DNA from: Manduca sexta
Taxonomy: Eukaryota; Arthropoda; Insecta; Lepidoptera; Sphingidae
Length of the DNA: 64,000 nucleotides
Assembly: GCF_014839805.1 (NCBI RefSeq)
Contig: NC_051130.1
Location: 5,394,001 to 5,458,000, forward strand
Direction: 5' to 3'
Within the stretch, counting starts at the first letter, position 1; each line of letters begins with the position of its first letter. The notes under the pieces were generated by a model that saw only the letters and a program-made list of their open reading frames with translations, searched no databases and was not told the DNA's origin. Both the position numbers and the translations under genes were made by a program. Shown in pieces: positions 12,451 through 23,316 of the stretch.

Positions 12451-12535
12451 TTTTATCGCCGCGAAGTCGTTCGCGCCAAGTTCCAGGTCAGCGGCGTCTC
12501 TTGCCATGTCATCAATCACTGACACACGAATAAAT
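12451..12535. other. Short coding-like GC-rich block
   Basis: This 85-base block is GC-rich and open on both strands. On plus, an acceptor-like 'ttttag' precedes a frame reading FYRREVVRAKFQ, followed by a CAG/gtcag donor-like junction. On minus, an ATG opens a 24-codon frame beginning MARDAADLELGAND. Only one, or neither, can be real. I recognise neither peptide. It may be a small exon or a conserved non-coding element. Confidence 0.2.
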
Positions 12536-12888
12536 TCGGACCTTTGTGTAAAAACTTAGGTGTTTCGTGTCGATGGTGACTTTATGATTTGCAACGAAAT
12601 ATTGTCTTGTATGTAATTATTGGTGTTATTAAGGGCAGTTAGTCGACGAATGACTTATTGATGACTAAAGTGAAGTTGTAAAAGGGTATTTTACATTTCA
12701 TTGAATTAATCGTTGGGAACTGTTTATCACCTAAGTGCTGTTTAATTTTCGACAAAATGTTTCGGTTCAATTTAAAATTGATACCAAATGGAAAACTGTC
12801 CTTTAAAAGAGTTACCATAATTAAATAATTTGATAAACCTAGACCACCGAGATGTAGGCAGTGATTTCATAATTAATAACCGATTTAA
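12536..12888. other. AT-rich non-coding stretch
   Basis: No gene or repeat recognised. Confidence 0.5.
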
Positions 12889-13077
12889 TCTAGACGATAA
12901 TATTATAAAGATGGAAATTTGTGAGTATTTAGGTTAGTAGGAGTTAAGCTGTGGAACTGCTGAACCCATTTCGAAAATTCTTTTATGAATAATAAGCCAC
13001 ATGACTCCTGATTGTTATACGCTACTTTTAATCCCGGATTTTTTTTCACGCGGATGGAGCCGCGGGAATAAGCTATA
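12889..13077 (+). mobile_element. Short Helitron-like element
   Basis: The copy begins TCTAGACGATAATATTA after an A, close to the TCTATACTAATATTATAAAG start of lepidopteran Helitron-like elements. It carries the 'cccggattttttttcacg' and 'ggatggagccgcggga' words and ends 'aagcta', where CTAG would be expected. Instead of normal flanking DNA, its 3' end runs directly into its own inverse, forming the palindrome at 13061-13100. Confidence 0.65.
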
Positions 13078-13149
13078 TTATAATATAGCTTATTCCCGCG
13101 CTTAACAGTATTTCATTAAGATGTATACATCTTAACGAAATACTGTTAA
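13061..13149. repeat. Two back-to-back palindromes
   Basis: Positions 13061-13100 form a perfect 40-base palindrome with arms beginning 'cgcgggaataagctat'. One base later, 13102-13149 form a 48-base palindrome with arms beginning 'ttaacagtatttc' and only one mismatched base pair (a and c where g or t would pair). Both could extrude as cruciforms or arise by template switching. The first is built from the 3' terminus of the Helitron-like element just upstream. Confidence 0.95.
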
Positions 13150-16100
13150 TCAATACGATCTAATTTAATAAAATGGCACATCACTACAAATTAAAATGAA
13201 TAAAATAACAACATCCATTGTTTCGTTCCTTTTGCTATTCTTCTAGCTACAATCGCTGTTCTAAAGAGGATTTCTTAGAAACTAGATTAACTGCTTAGAA
13301 ATAGCCTATTTGAGTCTGAGAAGACAAATAATGTTTCTATTGGAGACGCTAGATATCTCGAGAATCAATTCTGAAGTGTTCTATGAGGTTGAAGATTCTC
13401 TACCTTTAGAATTTCTATGTAAACCAATGTTAGAAATAGAGCGGTTAAAAAAAAATTATGGAAATTATTTTGGTACGCCTGGGTGTATCTAAAAAATACT
13501 TTTTGAATAGTAGTATTTAGGTTTGATTAGATTGGTTCAAATAAATAAATGCCGTAAAATTTAATAAACATGGCGTTGACGTATTTTCTACAGAAATAGT
13601 TAGAAGAAGTGTTATCAATTCATTATATATTCTTATACTTATAGCAATTTTGTTGAAAAAAAAGGAAATGATGACTATGAATAAAAAATCTCTAATATCG
13701 CAATTATATTTCATAATAAACATGAGAATACAGGGAATGTATTATTTGAAAATCATTTAAAAGCTCTAATGCCCTTTTCTCTTTATTCTCCTAACAAATC
13801 AGTTAGATACGAAATCTTAAGAATCGGCCTTTTTAACGTAACTACTTTCCACCTTAAGTATAGAAAAAGTTGCTAAGATTTCTGTATAGAAGCATAAATA
13901 ATGCCATACAAAGTCCGAAGCATGACAGTCAATGTAATCGAGCAAATGTGAAAAAATACTCCGACGTGTTCGCGTTAGAGGAAGACACCGTAATATATTC
14001 CTTGCCCGGTGATTACAGAAAATAACAAACGGGCCTCCGAGGCAGCTTTGAAGTGAAATTACACAGCGAGTCGAGGCGACGAAGCTTTTTCATTATCAAC
14101 TTGGAAAATTTAGGCCAGGCGACACAACGCAAACAGCTAAGATACTGGGTAATGCCTCTTACTATTCTTGGGGTTTCGTAACACACGGGGAATTAAAATG
14201 TTACAGAGATAGTTTCTGTATAAACTTTGTTATTAAAGATGATTACCATATCTGCTCGTAGAGTTAGCTTATCTTACTAAACGAAAACCTCAAACTTTGT
14301 AGAATTGTCATACAATTTTGTTTTGAGCATTTGGATGTTTACGTTTAATTCCCACCGAATAAACTGAATCATTGTATACAATAAAGAAACTTGGACACCA
14401 CAATGGCCTACAAAATGATTGCGACAGAATTTCACAACTTCTACTGTCGATAAACTTGACTATTATTAAACAATATTGCAAAAGTGATTTTAAATTAATT
14501 AATATAAGAATACATTTAAAAAGGGCTCAGCAGGTCGTAAATGTTGCGGTCGCAGCTGAAATTACATCACTTTGTTTTCTTGATATGTAATCCAATAGCG
14601 TTCGGTTAGAGTGGGTTAGAGCATGTCACAGTGCGCCTAATCCTACCTACTGGCTGGAAGGAATCGCACATAAGTCTTGCAGAAAGGATTATTTAAAAAT
14701 AACAATAGAACTTAATTTAATATTTATTTAGAATGTCAACAAAAAACCCTGACATAAATCAATTCAAAACTTGTAGCCAGTGTGGCATATTTGTGTACAT
14801 GTTGCAGAGAAGTTTGGCTCGTCGGATTACGAATGGACGCTACTTGTATCAATCTGTCTATAGAATACGATACCGCATATATCAATATGTACACAATATG
14901 ACACAAAAACACACAAAAATTGTGCCCTAAGGATGTTATCAAGATTATCAAGGTTACCCTGCCAGTACATCAGACAATCAACCAACAATTTTAAAAATCA
15001 GATTTTATGAACCATTCCTGAAAAACTATTCCAGTAGATTTAATCGCAGTGTAAAAATGTCATCTGATGTAATTGCAAGTGCATATTGTCCGCGCACTAA
15101 CCGCAGATATGAAATCTGCGTGCATGTTTAAATGCATAACAATCTAGCGTAATACAGACGGATTGCAGTGGCGTGTCAGGCACATCTTAGATAAAAGTTT
15201 TTATACTGGTAATATTTGTTCGTAATTGATAACAATTAATAACAAAAGCCAACAAAAGACATCTGATCTAATGAAATTATATGGAAACAATTACCAATCA
15301 ATAAGGTATGATAGCTAGATAAAATATTTAGATTTGAATTTTTTTTAGAAATATGAAGTCAACCTATTTCGTGTAAACTGGGGAAGAATTAAATAATTTT
15401 ATTACATCTGAACTGAAATTGGCAGAAGACATTACATTCGAGACAAAAGTTTAATTTAAAAGTAATTTGTAACTCAACCACAAGCCTGCCTGTTCCTTTT
15501 CATTTCGTTGTGAATTGCTATCGACGTTATACTTTACGACAAACGGACCGCATAAATTCGCACATTTTATCCAGCTATCTAAATTTACACAAGTTATTAC
15601 CTTGTAAATGAAAACGAAATTCCATCTTGAATTCCGAAATTCAAGGGTCAAGCGTAATTTGCCAGAGTTGAAGCTGCAAACGAAAATGGAATTTTGCTAG
15701 TAACGTTTAAAGTTTATGTCCGTAGGTTGACAGGCGGTTAAACAGATAATATTCGAAGGTTGAAAACCATTGAAAACCAGGTCACTGGTTTCACAGTAAA
15801 GATTCAATTACCAACGTTTGTTTGACAGACACCCGATCCTGAATCAGTGAAATACGGGAAATTCGACGGAACTCGGTGTTATAAACGACGAAATTCTATT
15901 AGGTCGAATGATATTCCTTAGGAGCGTTGAGTAAGAGCCCGCAATCAGAGAATGATATTATTAAACGCGAAGGGTTTCGAAATTAAGTTAATGGAAATTA
16001 TAGAAAAATGATCGTTATGGTTACAACATCAAAGGCAGACTCGGTTTCTTAATTAACGGATATTTTAAACCGGAAGCGTTTAAAAATATAATAAGCATAT

Positions 16101-16295
16101 TATAACGAATCATTAATTACGGATATTTTAGCATGAATATACAAGTCACAATGAACCACAAAATTAGGCGCTTATAGCATGATGGTTTTAATCAAACTGA
16201 AGAGCAGGTCTTTGACAGTTTTCCTATAAAGGCCGATATTCATATAAAATTAAAAGAACGTTAATAAATAATGTTCCTAATATAAATATGTATAA
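13150..16295. other. AT-rich non-coding stretch
   Basis: No gene is supported. The open frames here (13310-13492, 13517-13723, 14372-14590, 14733-14951, 15451-15651) are short and lack family motifs. A small hairpin (cgcagat / atctgcg) occurs near 15101-15118. Confidence 0.5.
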
Positions 16296-16620
16296 TTGGT
16301 GTTCAAGATACTTGCTCCTTACTTATCGTTTATTTTTTATACACAATATCAGCCGTTTATCCTTGCAAGCGTAGGTAGAGGTGCAACCAGGGCCGGGCAT
16401 GGTCCCAGGCTTGTGAAAGTTAAGTTCCTACCTAGGATAATGCGTGAGGCTATTAACAATAAAAAAAGACATCCATATTTTAATAGAGAAGATGATTGAA
16501 AGCTTGCACAAGCCAGAGATCCAGTTCTTCATTTAAAACGACTTTGAACCCAAAAGACCGGCTGCTAGACTTCAAGATACTGTGACCTCATTCTGCGTAG
16601 ATCGGACCGTCAACAGCTAA
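16296..16620 (+). pseudogene. Possible degenerate transposon coding fragment
   Basis: The open frame 16296-16499 ends with GPRLVKVKFLPRIMREAINN and a lysine-rich continuation. This resembles the 'RPLKV.F....R...L..K' stretch of some retrotransposon ORF1 proteins. Downstream the same style of sequence continues only with frame changes and stops to about 16620. The match is by eye and weak; it may be chance. Confidence 0.2.
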
Positions 16621-16685
16621 AAAATTAAATGTTTTATAATTGTAAAATGTAGGTAGATATTGTAATTTTCATTGCGAATGATCAA

Positions 16686-16828
16686 CACCTCAGTCTGCCC
16701 GTGACCATGAAGCTGTAAAATCTTCAAGACTTCGGGTGAAAATAATAAAATAAATAATCGCGATAAAATCCCTATACACATAGTTCTATTTTAATATCTA
16801 ACATTTGCGTAAACATAAGAAATCATTA
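16686..16828 (-). mobile_element. Dispersed short repeat, putative MITE, minus copy
   Basis: Reverse-complemented, this block opens with 'aatgatttcttatgttta', passes 'gggattttatcgcga' and a decayed 'gaagattttacagcttcatg', and ends 'gggcagactgaggtg'. It matches the copies at 5441-5569 and 30850-30976. Confidence 0.6.
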
Positions 16829-17587
16829 TACATTATAATGTTTTATAAACAACCCGAATATAATTGTACGTAATATAACACAGAGTTTGCGGCGATGTAA
16901 ATCAATATCTTAGCGGCAACCAAAGCGGACGACCTCTGGCGTTACAACGTAAGAACAAACCACTGCCAAAATATTAGCTCGCTCCTTACGAACACAAATC
17001 CACAACCGTTCTCAGAACCGGAACGTTTCATAATAATTATGTCCATTTTGTATGGAAACTGCACTATTAGAACTCTTAACGATGCTAAGTATTAGGATTT
17101 TGAACACTTATGCCTCTTTTAGACTATTGGCGAATAATTCGTCAAATAACTTGGCGAATACATATGCCTAGGAATTATGAGTAACGATTACACTCGAATA
17201 AACTATTTACACAATCATATTTGTGACTGCTCTGTACTCGGCAATGACTAATTAGGTAGGTAATGTTAAGACATTTTTGGAACATAATAAAGAAATATCT
17301 CCAAAATAATATAACAATAAAAAAAATGAAGTGTTAACCCACTTTAACCTAACCACGGTCTACTTTATTTTGTTTACGTACTATCTATCCGCACATACTT
17401 ATTAATTTAATGAATTCGATCGCTCAAAAGTGACGGGTGCATCATCATGCGATAATGCGGGTCAACGTCTCCATTCAGAAATAGAATGACGCTGAGCCCC
17501 TGGACCATGTCTTTCTTCGCTCTCACTTAGCAATTCGTTCTTACATCTCGTTAATGTGTCAACGGGGTTATCAATACACAATATACG
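16829..17587. other. AT-rich non-coding stretch
   Basis: No gene is supported. A small GC-richer patch near 17430-17510 precedes the duplication boundary. Confidence 0.5.
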
Positions 17588-18867
17588 GTCCCCGGCTACT
17601 GTTTACATACAATATATGGATTTTAGTATGGCCTGTTTACAATTCTAGGAGGTTCATAATGGCAGTTAACGGTCGTCGACCGAACTGTGGCGACCTATTT
17701 TTACAAATTAAAAGGCAGTAACAATCGCCTCGTCAACTCATTTGCCACCAACAATATCTCGTTCACATGCCTTTTATGCTGGAATCCATTTATGAAACGA
17801 GGCGCGGCGCTCTGATAGATTTAATTTCAATTCAAGAGAAAATGGAGACCCAGTTTCTTTTGCCACATCTTTCGCTTCATTAGTCTGACTTCAAACTTAT
17901 TTAATAGACAAATGAAACTTCCAAGTGCTTTTTTACTTTTAAAGTGGCTTTGGTTTACTAAAATTGACTTTGTTTAAATGATGAAGCGGGTTTGTAGAGT
18001 AGGAATTTCATTAACAAGCAATATAATCAACGGTAAAGGATTGAAATTTCGAGAGTTTAGATCCTCGTATTAGGAGATTAAACGCTGTTGTGTCACTCGA
18101 TTTCCCGAGGGAAGTAACACGAGAGACACGAGCTGTGATCGAATGGTGGATTGAAATCGAGACAATGCTTTCCATGATCCGTGTTAGAGTGAACAACACG
18201 GTACAAACACTAATCAATGTTCGTTTAAATCCAGTAAATTAAAGCTTTAAACGTTATAACAAATAAAAAAAAATATATATTTAAGAATATCATTTAAACA
18301 AACTTTGAATTTAAAAACAAGTGAAGGTAATCTTAATTCTATAAGGCATTAGTTAATGTCGTTCACATTGATATTAATGACTAGATTACACGTAGCTATT
18401 TGCAAAAAATATGAATTGGAAATTATGACTGGCGTTTTTAAATATTAGAGCTGATCCAGTTAAAACTATTGTTAATACTTAATAGTAATCGAGAGTGATC
18501 TAATTACTATGTCGTAATGCACCTACAAGGCGTAATAAATTAAGCTTATCTAGACAGTTCGTGTGTGACACGATTCATCACTGTCTGGTTACTGGCGGAG
18601 AGCGATTGCATTAACGAAAGTGAATTGATTCTCCACGAAATGATTAAGGAACGCCATATGGGCATTGTTTAAGACTTCCAGCAATATAAGTTATACAAGT
18701 ATTTTGTTTATCGCGAGCACAAAGCAGTGTGTACGATAAAGTCTGAATCAAAGGATAATGGCAGATGGGAACAATAGCCGATGTGTATCTAGTTTGTACG
18801 GGCTTGTAAGGAAAGTTTACACGGAGACCGACCAAATGTTGTACAAATATTAAGCCAGCTAGGTTTA
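17588..18867. repeat. Direct duplication, copy B (1.28 kb)
   Basis: Second copy of 1-1275, same orientation, offset 17587 bases at the start. It begins at 'gtccccggct' and ends with 'ctaggttta', after which the two copies differ completely. Few differences separate the copies, several next to homopolymers (for example an extra A in the run near 18406). The low divergence means a very recent duplication or two haplotypes kept in one assembly. Confidence 0.9.
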
Positions 18868-19247
18868 TTGTACATTTATACATATATTTATAAATAGCAG
18901 TCAAATTTCGATGAGAAATGTTGTAAGTAGTACATATGTTCTAAGTTATTAATAAAGTTGAGTTAAAAGTTGTGTTATTAACACGAGTGTTTATTTCGGA
19001 GTAAGTGGTAAGCAAGCAATCAAAACAACAGATCATACAAATACTTATAAAAATAGAACACATAAAAAATAAAATAGTCACAACAATTGTTACAATCTCC
19101 AATAAGAAATATTGACAAATGCATCATATATTTCGTGTACTCGGTGAACGAACAAAAGAATTTTAATTAATAACATTCTAGGAAGTAAGGTCTGTTTCTT
19201 AAATTCCCTTAAAACAAGATATATATATATATATATATTATTAAATA
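18868..19247. other. Non-coding, with a TA microsatellite
   Basis: No gene recognised. An alternating TA tract lies at about 19219-19239, just before the inverted-repeat element. Confidence 0.6.
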
Positions 19248-20665
19248 GGGGACCGGACAAATTTTCAGAAGGTGTTTTAAATTGATCATTGTGGATATAA
19301 ATAGCCAAGAAAAAATAGTATTTTGCACAAATAAAGCTTAAAAAGTACATAAAACCATGCCTAAATGTTAAATAGCTATAATTCCCGCGCAAACGCTACA
19401 TTATGTCATTTCGTCTCGTGTGACGTCATACGTGGATAAAGCAACTTGACAAGTCTTGTCATTTGAACAGTGATTCAATAATGCCAGATTAGGGTTATTT
19501 ACCCTAGATTTAGGGTAAAACTGAATCAGCAGGGTATTTTTTATGGTAATTTTTGGGGTAATTCTACGAGTTAAGGTATTAAAGCTATTGTTTCACGGTA
19601 TTGTAATAAATATTGAGCTTAGAGAAAGATGATTCCTACAAAAATTGTAGGCCAAGAAACAATTATAATATTTTATTCAATACAATATTCGTGTACAGCT
19701 AGTTGTTCCTAATAAAATGAGATAATTAAATTAATAATTATTGAAGTGGAAGTGAAGAAAGAAGTGGCGTCTGCATAGATAAGGATATAGAAAAAAAAAG
19801 TACCGAATTATTTATGATTGGTTTAAGGGTAAAATTTTAAATTCCAAATAATCCTGGGGTAAAGAGAAATTATGATCTGGCAACACTGCATAAACCGTGT
19901 TCTCAGGCAATCTCAGGTTACTGTGTAACAACCAGAATTCTATATAAATAAATATTCTATTCCATACCATGTGGCAGCTAAAACATAAATAAATACATCT
20001 CATAACCATAACCTCCCTGGGTGTACAAATGATTTAATTAATTGAAATATTCATCGATTTATTTTAAACCGAAACACTATTTTTATTTACTTACATCAAA
20101 GTGATCCTCGCAGAACTAAATCGGTGAGTCTGCAGACATTCCGTCGTAGGTTCGTCTTGCTAACTGCAACCACTTTATTCGTATATCTGTTTTTCGTGGT
20201 ACATCAATAAATAATTTGTTTGGTAAATATATAGAAGTATTATTACATTCAGGTACGACGCACCAACGATATTTTTTGCGGTCCATTATGATTGACGATT
20301 AAACAATCTGTAAACGTTAAGCTGGAAGATAGTAACAACGTCCCGTATAAATTAATATTAATTATTAGAGCAGTTCTGTGTCAAAAAATACATTTAAAGC
20401 ATTAAAATAACACAACGCGGTATGACATCCAGATGACGTCTGTTTGTTTACATTTTACCCACGTGTGACGTCATGCGCCGTGATTGGTGTTTCATTTGCC
20501 GTAAAGAATAGACTAAAAATATTATAATTAATGTATTTTATTTATTGATTTAAAAATACAAATCACAACTCTTTTACAAAAACAAATATGAGATAATATT
20601 TTTAATATTACAAACTTTACTTTAAACTGAATTTCAGATTTTTTGGTAATACCTGTCCGGTCCCC
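19248..20665. mobile_element. 1.4-kb non-autonomous DNA transposon with terminal inverted repeats
   Basis: The left end taggggaccggaca (19246-19259) is matched in inverse by tgtccggtccccta (20654-20667). If the outermost TA is the duplicated target, the element is 19248-20665. The inner ends carry a shared 'cgtgtgacgtcat' with a TGACGTCA palindrome (19421-19428 and 20466-20473). No transposase is encoded; open frames such as 19812-20009 show no motifs. A TA target is typical of Tc1/mariner-like elements, but the ends are not diagnostic, so the superfamily is open. Confidence 0.65.
19468..19888. mobile_element. Possible nested hAT-like MITE
   Basis: Inside the larger element, 'cagtg...atgccagat' at 19468-19489 faces 'atctggcaacactg' at 19875-19888. 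The right end in inverse is CAGTGTTGCCAGAT, a familiar hAT-type terminus, but the left end is interrupted and the flanking 8-mers match only partly. Internal GGGTAA words recur near both ends. Confidence 0.3.
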
Positions 20666-20667
20666 TA

Positions 20668-22009
20668 TTGCTTTAAATTTGTTTTACAATAATAAACAGG
20701 CAGGTAACGTTCTTGAGGTGAGATTCCGGAAATGCTATTGTTCGACTTATAATAAGCTATTATAATTAGTGATTCCTATTCACTGATTAATATTTATGGA
20801 TTAAATATGACCTATTGTTGTCCGCTGCTTCGAGCGCGTGATAATATTTATCCCTTAGGGCTAGGAAGAGTGCTGTAAATCTCTGGTGATTATTTGAAGG
20901 AATAATACCAATTAAAAGTCTAATGATTAAGGTATTAAAACAGAATATGAAGTGTTGCATAAATCCTAGACATTTTCGAAAGTTGTTTTCCTCTAAAATA
21001 ATAATATCGAAGTCCTATTTTAGAAAGGTGGTTCGTCTGTAAGTAACTAGGAGCAATTGCGATAATCACCACCCACGGGCTTCAGATACAAAGATCCTTT
21101 CTAAAGTCGTACCTGTTTACGTTGGGATAAACATCTTATCGAGCGATGTAGCTAATATTAACAAATATAAAATAAACACGGACAATCATTATGAATAATG
21201 ACCACTAATAAGTAGATCTGGTTGAAAACCATATAATTTTTCGCAGGGACGCAGTTCCTATTATCTATACTTCAAGACGTGAAGAAGAACCTTTGCAATT
21301 TTTAAGGACATAACGCGCACGGAATACTGTTTGATTAGCCTTAAACGTCATAAGGGAAGTGCCGAAAAATAAAATTTACCTCAATGTGTTAAAAATATAT
21401 TAAATTCGACGTTCAAATTTCGATCACTGAACGTTTATTTTCCTTTTCCTAAATATGTATCATGTATATAAAAATCTATCAGCTGTTTTAGCTAAAGGTA
21501 TGTTACAAAATAGAACATCTTTAAAATTCACAAATGATATTGCAGTATCTTGATACTTACCGGTTAGGTTTATGTCACGTGGCAGGTGCAAGCCTCGAAA
21601 GACGCTCTAGTTTTAAGTGTTAAGTGTATTCGCACCACGAGAAACTTCTTTCATAAACATGAATTTCCAATAAGTATATTGACTAGTAATGCGGAATATA
21701 CATATCGATGTTATAAAAATATGTTATGTTTTTCTCCATACATGCTTATATTCGTGGTTTAGTATTATGCTATCGTGTTTGGTTATCAGAAATTCAAAGG
21801 ATGTGTACCATAATATTTAGATCGGAAATATTCATTACTTCTGAGGGTAGGTGCGAAAAAGTTTAGACGTTTTAGAAAATCTTCCATATATTTTAAATTA
21901 ATTAAAGTATAAACTCACCAGTTTTACAATATTTATTTAGTGATTTCGGTGCCACATAGTGTTCTAAATATACATAATTAATTTCAACACTGTACATGTA
22001 AGATTTTTT
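20668..22009. other. AT-rich non-coding stretch
   Basis: No gene or repeat recognised between the inverted-repeat element and the LINE. Confidence 0.5.
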
Positions 22010-22085
22010 CTGAGCACCACCTGCCAGCTAAGCACCTACGCATTTGACACTCAAGATATTGATTCAACATTATAATAATTTCACA

Positions 22086-22829
22086 ATGGCACAATTGGCG
22101 AGCATTGAAAGCACGCAAAATAAATTGGAGGAATGTTTCACTCGGCGCATGGCAGAACTCGAAGCGAAGCTGCAGGCTAGCGGACCAGGGAAGGACACAG
22201 TCGCACGAGTAGCGGAGGAGTTCAGAACGTTTAGAGAACTCATGTTCGAAATGCTGCGGCTGCTAAGAAGGCAAATTGCAGAGTGTTGTCAAGTGGTTGA
22301 TGGCATAGAGGCAAGACACCGGCGTAAGGCCCTTCTTTTCCTGGGAGTTCCAGAATCTGGCGGTGAAAATTGCACTTCTGTCATCCTTGATACAGTCAGC
22401 AACACATTGGGTGTAAAAGATATTGCTGCAGCACACTTGTCTTCGTGTCACAGGATAGGGACACCCAAACCGGATCACCATCGCCCGGTTTTAGTTTGGT
22501 TCTCTCATGTTGATTACCGCTCAGCTGTGTGGAGGGCCAAATCGAAATTTAAGGGCTCTTCAATCTCGGTAAGGGAGTTCCTTACAAAGCCTCGGCAAGC
22601 TGTTTTTTCCAAGGCACGGCTGCATTTTGGTATGCGTGCGGTATTGACGCAGGATGGCATGGTGATTTTGAAGACTCCGGACGGGGCTCGAAATAAGATC
22701 AGCTCCACCGACGAACTAAGTCCATTCATTTCAAAATACCCCGAGGCAACTTCATCAAAGGCAGCCAAAGGAGGCGACAGCGGTGGTCCTGCGGCAACGT
22801 CTAACAAGCTCAAGTCGCGCAGGAACTGA
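22086..22829 (+). CDS. LINE ORF1 protein (RNA-binding type)
   Basis: A 247-residue protein. The start is placed at the ATG at 22086, which has a good context (A at -3, G at +4); the open frame extends to 22044 only through a TTG. Residues 1-80 are rich in E, K, R, A and L with heptad-like spacing and are probably a coiled coil for self-association. Residues 82-150 (LLFLGVPES, CHRIGTPKPD, RPVLVWF) resemble the RRM-like core of L1-type ORF1 proteins. Residues 150-205 (AKSKFKGSSI, REFLTKPRQ, KTPDGARN) resemble their C-terminal domain. The last 30 residues are small and basic. The likely role is to coat element RNA and act as chaperone for reverse transcription. No frameshift is visible. It is separated from ORF2 by 487 T-rich non-coding bases. 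Confidence 0.85.
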   Translation: MAQLASIESTQNKLEECFTRRMAELEAKLQASGPGKDTVARVAEEFRTFRELMFEMLRLLRRQIAECCQVVDGIEARHRRKALLFLGVPESGGENCTSVILDTVSNTLGVKDIAAAHLSSCHRIGTPKPDHHRPVLVWFSHVDYRSAVWRAKSKFKGSSISVREFLTKPRQAVFSKARLHFGMRAVLTQDGMVILKTPDGARNKISSTDELSPFISKYPEATSSKAAKGGDSGGPAATSNKLKSRRN

Positions 22830-23316
22830 GTAATGGTGAAAACTGTTATTAGGTTCCTGTAGGTGTTTCCACTTCTGTGTTTTGTTTTCTTGCTGTGTTG
22901 TTTTTCTATAGTTTTGTAAAACATTTTGTTTGTGTACCTTCTTTTTGTACGTCACTCACTTTCTATTTTGACAGCTCGCAAGTGTCAACTGTCAGTTGTC
23001 ACGTTTGACTTTAACTCCGTTCGGAAACTTATATGTTTTACTTTTTTTTATTTTCTAATTTTGCTTGCCACTTGTGTTCATCGTCTCAATTTAGTTTTAT
23101 TAGTATTATTTTGTTATGAACTTTACCTTAAACATATTTGTATTTACATTATATTTTGTGTGTTTATAAGTGCGTGGGTCGGCTGGCGGGTGGTGCAGAG
23201 TTCGTAGTGCTGCATCGCATCGGTCAATACGATTAGTTTTATTTATTATAATATATTACTTATTTTGATTATTTTATATATATTTATTTATTTTTATTAA
23301 CTTATTTGTTATTCTT
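22830..23316 (+). other. Inter-ORF spacer of the LINE
   Basis: These 487 bases lie between the two LINE ORFs. They are T-rich, become almost pure A/T from 23235, and contain no ORF of note; the frame at 22926-23207 starts at an ATG but is low-complexity and hydrophobic. The gap means ORF2 is not simply coupled to the ORF1 stop codon, so its translation would need reinitiation or an internal entry mechanism. Confidence 0.6.

Noticed and set aside
18868..19050. Possible solo LTR after duplication copy B ('ttattaataaagttgag')
   Set aside because: An AATAAA signal alone is not evidence; no TG...CA ends, target duplication or second copy were seen.
22044..22085. Upstream extension of LINE ORF1
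   Set aside because: The extension starts at TTG; the first ATG, with good context, is at 22086.
22263..22955. Minus-strand open frames opposite LINE ORF1
   Set aside because: They are antisense shadows of ORF1 with no protein-like motifs.
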